Positions 14,386-40,045 of a stretch of DNA of 64,000 nucleotides are shown here, piece by piece. Source of the stretch: Acanthacorydalis orientalis (lineage: Eukaryota > Arthropoda > Insecta > Megaloptera > Corydalidae); the NCBI GenBank assembly GCA_034766995.1, contig CM068317.1, positions 38,789,249 to 38,853,248 on the forward strand. The letters run 5' to 3'. Position 1 is the first letter of the stretch, and the number at the start of each line of letters is the position of its first letter. The translations under genes were made by a program, and so were the position numbers. The notes beneath the pieces were generated by a model. It did no database searches and was not told the DNA's origin. It saw only the letters and a list, made by a program, of their open reading frames with translations.

Positions 14386-16345
14386 TGACAGGATCCAGCT
14401 ATTTCAGAGATCTATACAGAGCATTCATGTCCAGTAAATGTAGCCAAATATTCTCCCAGTGGTTTTTATATAGCATCTGGAGGTAAAGAGTAAAAATATA
14501 ATAAAAAAATACAAATGCAAATTATTGTTGATTTTTAGATCAATCAGGAAAAATACGTATTTGGGATACAGTTAACAAAGAGCATTTATTGAAAAATGAA
14601 TTTCATCCAATCGGTGGACCGATTAAAGATATTTCATGGTCTCCTGATAATCAAAGAATGGTTGTTGTCGGTGAGGGCCGTGAACGATTTGGACATGTAT
14701 TTATGTCAGAAACCGGTACATCGGTCGGTGAAATTTCTGGTCAGTCGAAACCAATCAATTCATGCGATTTTAGACCAGCGAGACCTTTTCGAATTATAAC
14801 TGGATCAGAAGATAATACGATTGGTGTTTTCGAAGGCCCTCCATTCAAGTTTAAGATGACTAAACAGGTAAACTTTTTGTAAACTACCAAATGTTTACAT
14901 TAAAATTGTACATGAAGTATAATCTGTAAATATCCATTTTTAGGATCATGCTCGATTTGTTCAAGCTGTTCGTTATTCTCCCAGTGGAAGTCATTTTGCT
15001 TCTGCTGGTTTTGATGGTAAAGTGTTTTTGTATGATGGTACAACAGCAGATTTGATCAGTGAAGTTGGATCGCCAGCTCATAAAGGAGGAGTTTATGGTG
15101 TTGCTTGGTCTCCTGATGGAAAGCAACTTTTGACTGCATCTGGAGACAAAACTTGTCGTTTGTGGGATGTTGAAACTCGTCAGTCCATATCTGAATTTAT
15201 AATGGGTCCTGCGGTTGAAGACCAGCAAGTTGCTTGTCTTTGGCAAGGACCTCATCTTTTAACCGTGTCTCTAAGTGGCTTTATAAATTATCTTGATGTT
15301 AATAATCCGTCGACTCCTATAAGAATTGTTCAAGGACATAATAAACCAATAACTGTTCTTGAATTAAGTAAAGATCGTTCAACAATATATACAGGATCAC
15401 ATGATGGAAATATCACTGCATGGAATGCGAGTGATGGAACAAGTAAACGAGTGAAAGGTACAGGACACGGTAATCAAATTAATGGTATGAGATCAAAAAC
15501 GGATGTTCTGTACACTTGTGGAATAGATGATTCACTGAGACGTGTTGTTATTGAAAGTAACGAGTATGACTCATCAGTATTACCACTTGGATCACAACCA
15601 AGAGGTATGTATTTTTTTTTTGGAATATTTTTTAAACACTAACTTATTATTTTCTTTAGGCATGGATGTATTTGCTGATGGTGATAAAGTTGTAACAGCG
15701 AGTGTTAAAGAAATCCATGTAATTGAAAATGGTCGTAAAGTAAGCAGTATGCCTGTTACGTACGAGCCAAGTTGTGTTGGAATAAATTTAAATGGAGATG
15801 TTGCAATTGGAGGCGCTTCTGATAATAAAGTTCATATTTATACTCTAGTCGGTAATTCATTAAGTTTGAAAATGGAACTTGAACACCTTGGCCCTGTTAC
15901 GGATTGTGTATATTCACCAGATGGAAAATTATTAGTTGCTTGTGATGCAAATAGGAAGGTTATATTATACAATTCAGAAGAGTACAAACCAGCACATGGA
16001 CAAGAATGGGGTTTTCATAATGCTCGCGTTAATACTGTTGCATTTTCACCAGATTCTCTAAGAGTAGCAAGTGGGGCATTAGATACAAATATTATTATTT
16101 GGTCTGTATCTCAGCCTAATAAACATACGATTATTAAAAGTAAGTTTCAGAATTTTTTTTATATAAATGTACATGCGTATAACTAATAAACATATCTACA
16201 TAAATATGTGTAAAATCACATTTTTTTTTTAATAGATGCTCATCCACAAAGCCAAATCACCCGACTTTCTTGGTTAGATAATGAAACATTGGTGTCAGTA
16301 GGACAGGACTGTAATACGAAGTTGTGGACTGTTGCGGCAATTTAA
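14014..16345 (+). CDS. flr: Actin-interacting protein 1 (WDR1), 602 aa
   Basis: Plus-strand exons: 14014-14029, 14124-14245, 14392-14482, 14539-14867, 14944-15604, 15660-16139 and 16236-16345 (TAA). The phases close to 602 residues, matching WDR1/AIP1 (about 605). The N-terminal [14 protein letters not shown] and the [10 protein letters not shown] and EGPPFKFK segments are diagnostic. WD motifs recur throughout (IRIWDTV, CRLWDVE, ITAWNAS, IIIWSVS, TKLWTVA) and should form two seven-bladed propellers. The protein acts with cofilin to disassemble actin filaments and cap the severed barbed ends; the fly gene is flare. Exon 3 lies just after an intronic TA tract (14333-14380), so that intron's acceptor is only about 10 nt from the microsatellite. 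The fly symbol is used by orthology. Confidence 0.96.
14333..14380. repeat. (TA)n microsatellite next to a splice acceptor
   Basis: Pure TA tract in the second intron of the AIP1 gene, ending about 11 nt before exon 3. It occupies the position of the polypyrimidine tract and branch region, so length changes could influence splicing. Confidence 0.93.
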
Positions 16346-18399
16346 TTAAGTTGTTCCGTTAAGAAACCGTCAATTACAATATCAATATTAATTATAAACA
16401 GGAATTCTGTTATTTATTTTGGAAAGTCGATTATTTTTGTGATGATGCTTTCTTCTGTACTAACTGTCTATTATTTTACTTTTATCTTTATTGAGATTAA
16501 ATGAATTTTGTATTTAGTCAGTATGTATTTAAGATCATAATTCATATGAAGTTGATATATCCTAAATAACAACTCATTAATTATAGACTGGAATAATTTT
16601 ATTGATTTGATAAATTAAGATTTAGTATTAAAAAAACAAAAGAATTTATAAATTAATTATGCCTTTTAATGAATCCAAAAAATAGTATTGAAAGTAAGAA
16701 ATATGGTATTTATAATCAATATTTTAATAAAACATTTCGTTAAATAATTTATATGTAAAGTAGTTCCATCACTGGTAAAATAATCATCAAAGCACATAAA
16801 ATATTATATACTTCATGTAAACGTGTGTTGATTATTTTGAAACATACATATTCATGATAGAAATTCAAAAACGATTTTATTTCCACAAATAAATTATTGC
16901 AGACTATTTAAAAGAAGTTATTTAATATTTTTTTAAAAATCTTTAAATGATAATTTAATGAAAACAATATTTTCTCTAAATGTATCATGTCCTTGACATG
17001 CAATTATAAGTTTTATTGTAAATTTGTGTTTGTATATATACACAAAATGGTCAATTTTTTTATGTCAAGGAGGCCTAAATATTTAAATACTATTTATTTA
17101 AAAAAACATAGTAGAATTTAATGAGTATGAAAAAAATTGTTATACAATATATTACAGTGAGTGAATGCCAAAAAAGAATATATAAATGGTCCATTGAGGC
17201 CTTTATATTTTTAATACTTGTTATTGATATAATTTTTTATTTATACATGCCTTTGTAGAGTGCTGCATTTATGAATTAGTTAATTTACTTAGATGTAATA
17301 ATTACTTTGATTGTATCATTTAATAACTGATACATTCAAATTATATGATGTGACCTTTTGCTTTGAAAGAGAATTATGAAAAACTAAGAATTTTTTATAA
17401 AATATTAAATTTTTATAAAACGACAGATACAATTTTATGCTCATAACTGTGTGGAAAATAATAAAAGATATTTATGATTATATTGTGTTCTTTTTTCTTT
17501 TTCAGTATAGTATTAGCTGATTTAAAAGTAAAATTTTTAATGTAGTTATAGTGTATGTTGGGATACAAGATAAATGTTTTAGATAACATAAAAGTAAAAT
17601 AAAACAAACAAATTTATTCGAATGAATAACAAACGAAGTAAGGTACAATGTTTTTCATTTAACAAACGTGTTAATATAATACAATAAAATGTCTTCAACA
17701 TAATGAAAAAGAAGCAATAAACTAATTCTTATCACAGCTACACAAAAATTAAAATTTGAGTGATTGTGACTAAAAAGTATACCATATCATTACCCTGTAC
17801 AATTTATACAAACCATTAAATATACCAAACATACCGAAATCACATATCTGAGGAGAAAAACTAATTGCAAGTCAGTATGACTTAAGACTGATTGTATAAT
17901 TCTGTAATACATAGTAATTGAATCATATTTTAGTATGCGCATGTATATACCATATATATATATAGAAGCACATGCATAATCTTTGTAATTTTCTTGAAAG
18001 TTTAAATTTGAATCTTTATAATCAGTTAAATATATATACACCTTGTTTTATATGAAATAATATTCACACACATCTAATGTAAAAATATTTGGGTGCATAT
18101 CATAATGAAGTTAATAGAATACATTATTTTTTAATATTTATATAATGATTATTTTCAGTGTTTGTAATTGAATGAATAATTTGTTTACTATTTATTAATT
18201 TATATGTATATATTTATTAAATATATGATAAACATTAACATTATCTATGTATGTATGTAGGGGATAATTTTTTAATCAGTCATAAATCAAAATGCTTGCA
18301 TTTTATCAAAATTGCATTCCGTAAATGTTCCATATTAGTCTAGAATCAACTAGACTGATTATTCAATTGCCTATCGTTCGACTAGAATGTACATTATCA
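16346..18399. other. Convergent 3' UTR region of AIP1 and the BTB zinc finger gene
   Basis: AIP1 (plus) and the BTB gene (minus) converge here. Several AATAAA hexamers are present on the plus strand, for example near 16725 and 16885, so the AIP1 poly(A) site cannot be fixed by eye. No further coding exon is supported. Confidence 0.55.
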
Positions 18400-19164
18400 T
18401 TAAATAATAACTGGAGGTTGAAGTGCACTGGCTTTATTTTTCTTTCGAGGAGGTGAAGCAGCATCAGCAAGTTCAGGATGTCTGTATGAAACATGTTTTC
18501 TGAGTGCATCTCTGCTTCTTGATACATGTGGACAAAGTGCACATGCATGCTGTCCATTTTCATGTGTTTCGAGGTGAACACGTAAGTTGTACTGATTACT
18601 GAGCTGTTTTCCACAAACACGGCACTCAGTTGGTGTTGGTTGGGTTATTCGAACTTTTGGCACTGATACTTTTGCTGTGTCTGATGTGAATGTATATGAA
18701 TTTCCATTAACATCCCCTTCACTAGGTGATGGTTCCGGTTTAGCTACTGATAATACTGTCGGCGATGTGCTGGATTGTGTAAGCGTACCGTCGATAATCG
18801 GCGCGGTCATGTCACAGAGGCCACGGATGCGTAAAACTCTTGCCATTGCGAGCACGCTTTGTAATCTATTAGCCGAAATACGGCACTGCCCACCGTACAT
18901 AAATGAAATTAGGCAGCAGAGATCATCATAGTCCATGTCTTTCAGTACTACAATAGGATGTTGCATAGTGGGAGCTTCTCGAAATAATTCAAGAAAATAT
19001 GCACTGCACGTCGCAAGCACAAGTCGATGTGCTTTTACATGCCCTCGACCCGCAGACAACGTTATGTCAGTCAATACATCTGCCTCGAGAAGTCGTGGTA
19101 ATCCAGATAATAGAGTCGACTCATGATGATGCCAACGCAGAATGTACTGTTGCTCGTCTGCCAT
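18400..19164 (-). CDS. BTB/POZ and C2H2 zinc finger transcription factor, 254 aa, single coding exon
   Basis: The uninterrupted frame encodes 254 residues. LRWHHHESTLLSGLPRLLEA at the start and residues 22-118 form a BTB/POZ domain of the insect tramtrack group, which mediates dimerisation. A Ser/Pro/Thr-rich linker follows. Two fingers come next: C181/C184/H197/H201 and C208/C211/H224/H229. A basic PPRKKNK stretch (238-244) could be a nuclear localisation signal. A sequence-specific nuclear regulator is the expected role; I cannot assign a named fly orthologue. An acceptor (tataacag) abuts the ATG, so the whole reading frame can sit in one exon with non-coding exons upstream. Two fingers and 254 residues make it one of the shorter members of this family. 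Confidence 0.9.
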   Translation of the reverse strand: MADEQQYILRWHHHESTLLSGLPRLLEADVLTDITLSAGRGHVKAHRLVLATCSAYFLELFREAPTMQHPIVVLKDMDYDDLCCLISFMYGGQCRISANRLQSVLAMARVLRIRGLCDMTAPIIDGTLTQSSTSPTVLSVAKPEPSPSEGDVNGNSYTFTSDTAKVSVPKVRITQPTPTECRVCGKQLSNQYNLRVHLETHENGQHACALCPHVSRSRDALRKHVSYRHPELADAASPPRKKNKASALQPPVII

Positions 19165-19582
19165 CTGTTATACATTGTAGAACCCAGAAACACGATTGCT
19201 TATTAATGTATTCCACGTTACTTTTATAAAATCGCTCCGGATCAATAAATTTACTAAAAATCACTGTATTATATTAATTTGCAAAATAAAATTGATACAA
19301 TACATTCTTTTCACGTAGAATTACTGATTTTGAGCGATAATCGTAATATTAGTAAATCACACGTGTGTCAGGTGCGAACGTAATGTACACAAATAGAAGA
19401 ATCCAGGAGAATCTATTTATAAATAGCTGGAGAATATTTTGGCCCAGGAATATAACCTATAAATACTATATGTATTCGACAAGGTTAAATTATTTGTTGT
19501 TAATGACAACAGAAATTCAAATAGTACACATTTTGAAAACTAACAAATATTTTTCCAGAAATATATAAATTAGAGTACTCAC

Positions 19583-19690
19583 GTCATTTGAATGGCCGAT
19601 TGAATTTGAAACGTATTGAAATTGCGCCAGAGATTTTTATAAAACTGTAGTTTAAGATTTATCCGTTTGTCGCTACTATTACAATTTTGA
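19583..19690 (-). other. Probable non-coding first exon of the BTB zinc finger gene
   Basis: Strong minus-strand donor (AATGAC|gtgagtac) at 19583/19582. It would join to the acceptor that directly precedes the BTB start codon at 19164 through an intron of about 420 nt. The right-hand limit is a guess. Confidence 0.45.
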
Positions 19691-19730
19691 AAAAATGTGA
19701 TTATTATATTTTATGTATGCCAGGTGTTTA

Positions 19731-19734
<4 letters not shown>

Positions 19735-19817
<83 letters not shown>
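19735..19817. repeat. (TA)n microsatellite, about 83 bp
   Basis: Pure TA tract between the BTB gene and the 3' end of the GRIP gene. Confidence 0.96.
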
Positions 19818-19820
<3 letters not shown>

Positions 19821-20116
19821 TGTATATCACATACACAAATATATGCTATTTACTTTGTACTTTTAATAAGTGTGAAAGAAGTTTAAAATAATATTCATGC
19901 AATATAAAATAATCACAAATATTTCCTTCATCAACAATTTTTATTTGACGAAAAGTATTCATAGAATATACAGATTTGCAAATAATTATTATATATTTTT
20001 TATTTCAAATCATGGACGTAGCATTTACATAAGTATATCGCAGCACCAGAGTAACCATTCTGTTCAAAGCCATAGCCAGAATAAATTATTTTTTAATTCA
20101 ATACATATACACACAC

Positions 20117-20176
<60 letters not shown>

Positions 20177-21323
20177 TTATGCAAATACATTCATAAACAC
20201 AGTTTATTAATGTACTCATTTACTATTATAATAGGCTATTGATTTTAAAATTTTGTAAAATATTGAAGTATTCTTTTAAAAAATATAATTTCCCTAACAG
20301 ACTAAATTTAAAATAATTGTTTGTTATATTATTTCCTTTTAGACAAACTTCTGTCTATGGCAAAGACAATATGTAAACCTAAACTATCTAAATAGTAATT
20401 GATACTACAGCTAGTGACTAAATTGGCGACATAATTGCAAATGAATAACATTCAACATCGCTAAGTAAAAAGAAATTAAAACCGAACACAACACCGAAAT
20501 GTAAATTAAAACACAATTACTCTCGATCCTACTTAATTTTAATAGAGGCAATTTGCAAATCAACGGGGTACTATCCGTTAAAATTTCAGTCCTTTTTTAA
20601 AATATATTCATTTTGTTCCTAAATTCTCATCCATGGATAAGAAATAATCTACTACCTCTTAAGATCGTACTGATTTAACATTGTTTGCTTTAGTTTGCTT
20701 GCGATATTTTCTCTTATTTCTTTTTAAATACTTTACTTATAATAAATATATTACTTATGACAATTGTAATATATTATGTAATGTTTGATAACGATAAAAC
20801 ATTACTTACTATGTTACGTTGTTGTAAATATCACAAATGAACATTAATTTAAAAGTTATTAAATTCTGTTTTCTTTAATATACTCCAGAAAAACATTCTA
20901 AAAAAGAAGAGATTATCAGATTTTACAACAATGAGAATCTAAAACATACAATGTGTTAACAAGCATCTTATTATTTTCTTTTTTTGGTGTTTTGTCATAT
21001 GAAATCTTTCATATTTATTTTTATTAATTTTTTTCAACACATTTCACAAGTTTTCAGCTACCAAAATAACTATCTTTATTTAAATTGAATCTTTATTATT
21101 CGAATAATCTCATTTCTAGTTTGTATTTTCATAAATTTAATTTTTTGTTGATAACTTGGTTTATATTCAATAAATATTTGTTTACATTAAATTTCTTCAT
21201 TTGGTGTATTGAAAGTTATTAGAATTTCAGTGGGCTGACTACTGTTTCAAGTATATTGTAGCACTTTTTTACTTGAGAAGACAGAATATACATTTATAGG
21301 ATGATACAAAAACATAAAACAAT

Positions 21324-21396
<73 letters not shown>

Positions 21397-22179
21397 AGCA
21401 TAATGTATTTGGTTAAGAATTTAATTGAAGATCATAATTATTTATTATCATCTAATATCAACAATCAACTATGTTTACAATAATAATGTAACATAAATAC
21501 TCATTAAGTTTAATGGGTCTAAATTAAAAATGATAACAATGCTTCATTTTTATGTGAAAAGCTATATGAAAAATTTAATAATAAAATGATATCTAATAAT
21601 ATTTAACAATTATTCATTGATTACTCTTATTGTTTACAATCAGTATATACTTTAGTAAACATATTTACTTTACTAAACTCAGATATTATTTAGATATGTT
21701 AGAAACAATATTAGTTTGATACATTAAAAGGCATATATTCTTCAAATTAATTTCAGCACTTTCACAACGGATGAAAGATTCTATGATTTTGTTTATCTTC
21801 AATTAAAGAAGGATTATATTTTGAATCTCACTAAATATACTATTCCTCTCATAAAATATAGATTACAAGCCCATTTTCACATGCCTGACTTACAGAATGT
21901 TATGTTGAATATTACACATATTTTTATACATATATATGTAATTTTTATTTAATAATGTATATCAATATTTCTTCATACAATTAAAACATCTATTATTATA
22001 ACATATATAACATAAATATATAAATTCATGCATAGCATACATTTTAAATATGCATATAATCTCAATACTCAATATTGTTTGCAATTATATATCTGTTTAA
22101 ATAATTACAGTAAAATTAATTGGATATTACTTTTAAATTAAATGACATTTGCTTCTAGTTAACTGACTTGTGCACATCT

Positions 22180-22270
<91 letters not shown>

Positions 22271-22541
22271 TTTATTCTTACATGCATGTGCGTGAAAATA
22301 TGTAATTATAATTACTTACATCTCCATCAAAATAAATACAAATCCATATGGTTGTACATATATATGAATACATTCTACCATGTGTGAATAAATGTGTATA
22401 TGAATATACACATCAAAACATATAAAACATAGTAGTCAGCCTATTTTAATTTAACATATAAAAAAATATAATTAATCACAATCATTATTTTTGGATGTTG
22501 CTTCCACAACAGTGTTATAGTTAAACTTTCAGCATATAATG

Positions 22542-22600
<59 letters not shown>

Positions 22601-22644
22601 ATATTTTGAAATAAATGAAAGATGAACTAACCACAAATAGTGGG
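19818..22644. other. Non-coding, 3' flank of the GRIP gene, with TA tracts
   Basis: This probably includes the 3' UTR of the GRIP-domain gene, whose stop codon is at 22645 on the minus strand. TA tracts occur at about 20124-20172, 21327-21384, 22183-22264 and 22545-22596, the last only about 50 bp past the stop codon. No other exon or RNA gene is apparent. Confidence 0.5.
22183..22264. repeat. (TA)n microsatellite, about 82 bp
   Basis: Pure TA tract about 380 bp downstream of the GRIP gene stop codon, possibly inside its 3' UTR. Confidence 0.95.
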
Positions 22645-35812
<13,168 letters not shown>

Positions 35813-36586
35813 TTTGCTGTTAATGAAAAATAAATACATCATTATTTTATCAATAAAATGAAACTCATATTATATTATCACAAAGTTACAAGTGTTATTA
35901 ATTAGTATTTGCTTTGTAATGTGTTTTTCATATATACAATACAATAACTACTAAATATACATTGCGCAGTAAGTTTCACAAATTATAAATAGCTCGAATG
36001 TTTTTTATTATTTTCATTTCATTTGTAATTATTTTTTTCACAAGCGAATGGTTACTTGCAATTCAGAAAATATATACACTTTTCACTTATTATTATACAT
36101 TAATTATATTTTAATAATTACACAAATGTGTATTATAAATAAATAAAGATGGCTTGAAACACATTTCAAGTATATAAACATAATTCGCAGGTCTGATATA
36201 TATATATATATTTATTAGTATGAGATAATTCTTGATTCAAACTTCACTGTAATCAAATAAGATGGAAAAAATTATAAATGTAGTTTCTATAAACGGATAT
36301 AGCTTACTTTAATTTCACCAAATCTATTCAGATTAATATTTCTGTCTAGTATAACCTGAATTATTACAATAATCAATAGATATACCCCCAATAGTGAACT
36401 ACATTACAAACTTAGGTATTATGTTTTAATTGTATCGTTAATTTATTGAAACTAGGTGAAACTGGAAAAAACATATTCATAGTTAAATTTCAACCATCAA
36501 TTTTATCATGTTGTTTAAATTTCAATTGTTAAAATAAAGGATAAACAGAAATTGCAAGAATCAAAATTTATTACACATGCCAAAAC

Positions 36587-36661
<75 letters not shown>

Positions 36662-37517
36662 AGATTTTGTTTATATTTTATGTGAAGTAACGATCGTGGA
36701 ATTTATAATTTAATCAAATCATGATTGTAAGTTAATAAGTGTATCCACTTAATTAAGAAAATTCTATGAAATTCCCTTTAATTTCATCAGAAAGTAGATT
36801 ACAATAAAGTGAAATTTGCACAAATCTATACACTTGATGACAATCACTTTCATAATTCACGGATATAATGACTTTTTAAATATTATAATCTACAACTTCT
36901 TTGTTGTAATTACTTTCTACACTTATTGTGTTTGTTTTAAAATATGATTTGATTAGTTTCTACACACGTCGGACGTAACTGTCGTAATGAAGGGAATATT
37001 TCACTTATAAATTGAGTAATCATACTTTATAATCGTAACGATTTCTCAGTGTATTGTGATTCGAAAAAAATGTGCGTTGCGATATGACACAACGTGGGAA
37101 TAACAAAGAATTGTTTAATTACAATATATCACATAGAACAGTAGTTAATTTATGTTGAATTAGATTTCGTTTTATTAGTACAGTTAGTATGTATTGTTAG
37201 TAAAACATGTATGACAATAAACAACACAGTGTTCTATAAACTAGTACAATTTTTAAAATTTATACAATTCTACATTAGATGTGTTATTGCATGCCATATC
37301 CGGTTTTTAAGCACTAAAATTTTCCTCTAGCTACTAGCATAAACGGTTTAAACTTAATTCTCTTGGAATACTCTTATTTGACATTTACTTTTTACTAAAT
37401 TTAGAAGCAAAACAGATTTTTCTTTGCATATTAGAGAAATTATGATCTCATAATAACGTTCTATTAACATTTTTCATCTTTATGTGATATTTTAAATATT
37501 ATGTGACACATTTATAC

Positions 37518-37521
<4 letters not shown>

Positions 37522-37596
<75 letters not shown>
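37522..37596. repeat. (TA)n microsatellite abutting a mariner relic
   Basis: TA tract of about 75 bp ending immediately before the mariner-derived element. A shorter TA tract (about 37812-37838) resumes at the other side. Confidence 0.94.
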
Positions 37597-37600
<4 letters not shown>

Positions 37601-37806
37601 GTAGCGTCAAATTTACTCGGTTAAGAACGAAGGAACGTAGATAGAAAAACAAGATTTTACTATTTTTCTATATAATCCCCTTTAGCTTGAATATATTTTT
37701 TACAGCGCTTAATTAGCAATTCTATACCCTTATAAAAATAATCTTCCGTTTTTGTGTTAAAGTGTCCAGTTACCGTATGTTAAGCCAAGAATATCTAACG
37801 CTACCC

Positions 37807-37810
<4 letters not shown>
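37597..37810 (-). mobile_element. Internally deleted mariner element, transposase C-terminus only
   Basis: Left end GGTAGCGTCAAATTTACTCG and right end (opposite strand) GGGTAGCGTTAGATATTCTT form an imperfect terminal inverted repeat. On the minus strand the body encodes YFYKGIELLIKRCKKYIQ then AKGDYIEK and a stop, which matches the C-terminal end of mariner transposases. About 200 bp remain, so the catalytic core is deleted. TA tracts flank both sides, consistent with mariner's TA target. Confidence 0.72.
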
Positions 37811-37837
<27 letters not shown>

Positions 37838-39633
37838 GGTGCAATGTTTTAACAGGAAAATAATTAAAATAACATTATATAAGTTGAAGAATTCAAACCT
37901 GCGTGTTTAATATTATTAACGTACAGGTAACAGTTTTTACCGACAATGAATTTATATGAACAGCTGTGGTAATTATTCAGTGTTTTACGTTGTTACTTAC
38001 AGCTCCGAATCTCAACTTAATTATACCAAAAAAAGAAAGAAAAATTTAAAAACAATAAAACAATTATCAACAAATTCAACCATTTACTATATAAACATAA
38101 CAGATGTGCACTTTCACCACAATAAATATATTTTTTAGCGATTTCTTTCATAATTTTCTTTCTTGTTAAATCGAACGATAACAATTGTTTTTCAGTTACC
38201 TCGAACATTCTAAAATAATATTTCTATAATGCATACCAATGCACAATTAGTTAAAATGTATATAAAATGTTGAATGCTTTGCAACAGGTCTTGTTGCACA
38301 AGCGAGTTTGTTGTCTTATTAAATTAACATGATAATACATTTGTTATGTCAACGCGGATATGACTTTAATTACATTTTTTTTAATATAATTACATTATTC
38401 TTCAACTATGAAAAGAAAACAGTTCATTTTTTAAAAGTGTTTTATGTCAAATTTTTATATTAAACGAATTACAGTTAAACTAAAGGTTTATAACCTTTAT
38501 TATATATATATATAACAAACTGCAATACTAACTTAAATAATTTTTGAGAAATCTGTCTCAACTTTTGAAAAAATATCTTTTTCATACCGCTCTTTATTTA
38601 GACATTCGAAGTAATAAAGAGATAAAAATTATTTTTTTAATTTCAAAAGTATTTATCTTGCTTTTAAGTGATGTTGTACCTTGAATACTTTTAAAGAATC
38701 AATCTTACTTGAATAATATTCAAAGGCAATATTTGATATATAACTGCACTTTTATTGCAGATAAAACTCAAACAGCACATTTCATAAAACAAATATACTG
38801 CAAACTGTGTGTAATTATCTGTTTAAAAGATTATTTTATTCATAATTGATATAATTACTTATATTCTAATACGCTTGAAGAATTCAGCTACATATTTTAT
38901 TTTATTCTTAATGCGCAAATAATTCTCAACATAACGAATAAATAAATTATAATTTTATTTAATGCTTTATTATTTATTTCAATAGTAAAACTTTCCATAA
39001 AATTATATTGTCTTGGAGATTACTTTTACAATAAGTTTCTTTTTTGCACACAATACGTTCATTGGTAAATATTCATTGAAAAATCTAAATTTGATGGTTA
39101 TAAAATTTTCTTTTGTATATAAAATAAAATAGGTTTTTTTTCTGAACTTTATAAAAATATATACATGCTATAAAACAAATTTGTGTCGTGGTAGACTTTT
39201 TTTATGGTTAAATTATGTTAGATAAAAGGAATAAGTACTAGCAAAATAGATAAACGGGTAATTTCCGGTAAAAAATAGATATGATTATAGACTTCGTGGA
39301 CAGTAAATGATACTTTTTGTTTTCAATATCAACATGTTATAATTTTATAATTATTTTGAGTTCGTATAAGTGGTCTCAATATATTTTTAATATATTAAGA
39401 CTATTTATACTCATAATTAATGCAATGTATTAAAAGAATTAAACAAACAGGTATTTATGATTTTAATATCATGTTTTTTTTGGAACAAAAACTCATCTGT
39501 TCATAAATAAAATATTCTAGTTATTTATTCTCTTAATTGTTAATAAAAATGATAATGACTAACAGTTGTTTTGAAATATAGTTAAGTACAGTCAATTATA
39601 TTTATTAAAACTAAATAATATGTGTTTATTTAC

Positions 39634-39960
39634 CTCAAACTGGCATGTTTATGAATAAAATATTTCATTTTGTCAAAATATCACAATACACACAATGTAA
39701 CTGTTATTTGACAAATTTTCCCACAACTTGTTATTTAATAAAGAACAATTATCAATGTTTCCAGGTCTACAAAAACCACACACTCTTTCAGCAGTCACAG
39801 TTTCATTAAAATCATAATTATATTTCTTTATAGAATATTTCTAGAACACTCAAACACCACTGATTTCAAGGAATGTAGATTGTCAAATAACTGCTTTGTA
39901 CTGCTTTACGTGGCAATCATTAACAATCATCGGTTGTACTTGGTAGTGGTATTGTTATGG
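39634..39960 (-). other. Candidate untranslated exon, weak
   Basis: Minus-strand donor (GTTTGAG|gtaaataa) at 39634/39633 with slightly GC-richer sequence to its right. It could be a 5' UTR exon joining to the acceptor before 35816 of the GRIP gene. The right limit is unknown. Confidence 0.25.
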
Positions 39961-39990
39961 TTTGAAAACACAATTATTCTACCGTTATTG

Positions 39991-40045
<55 letters not shown>

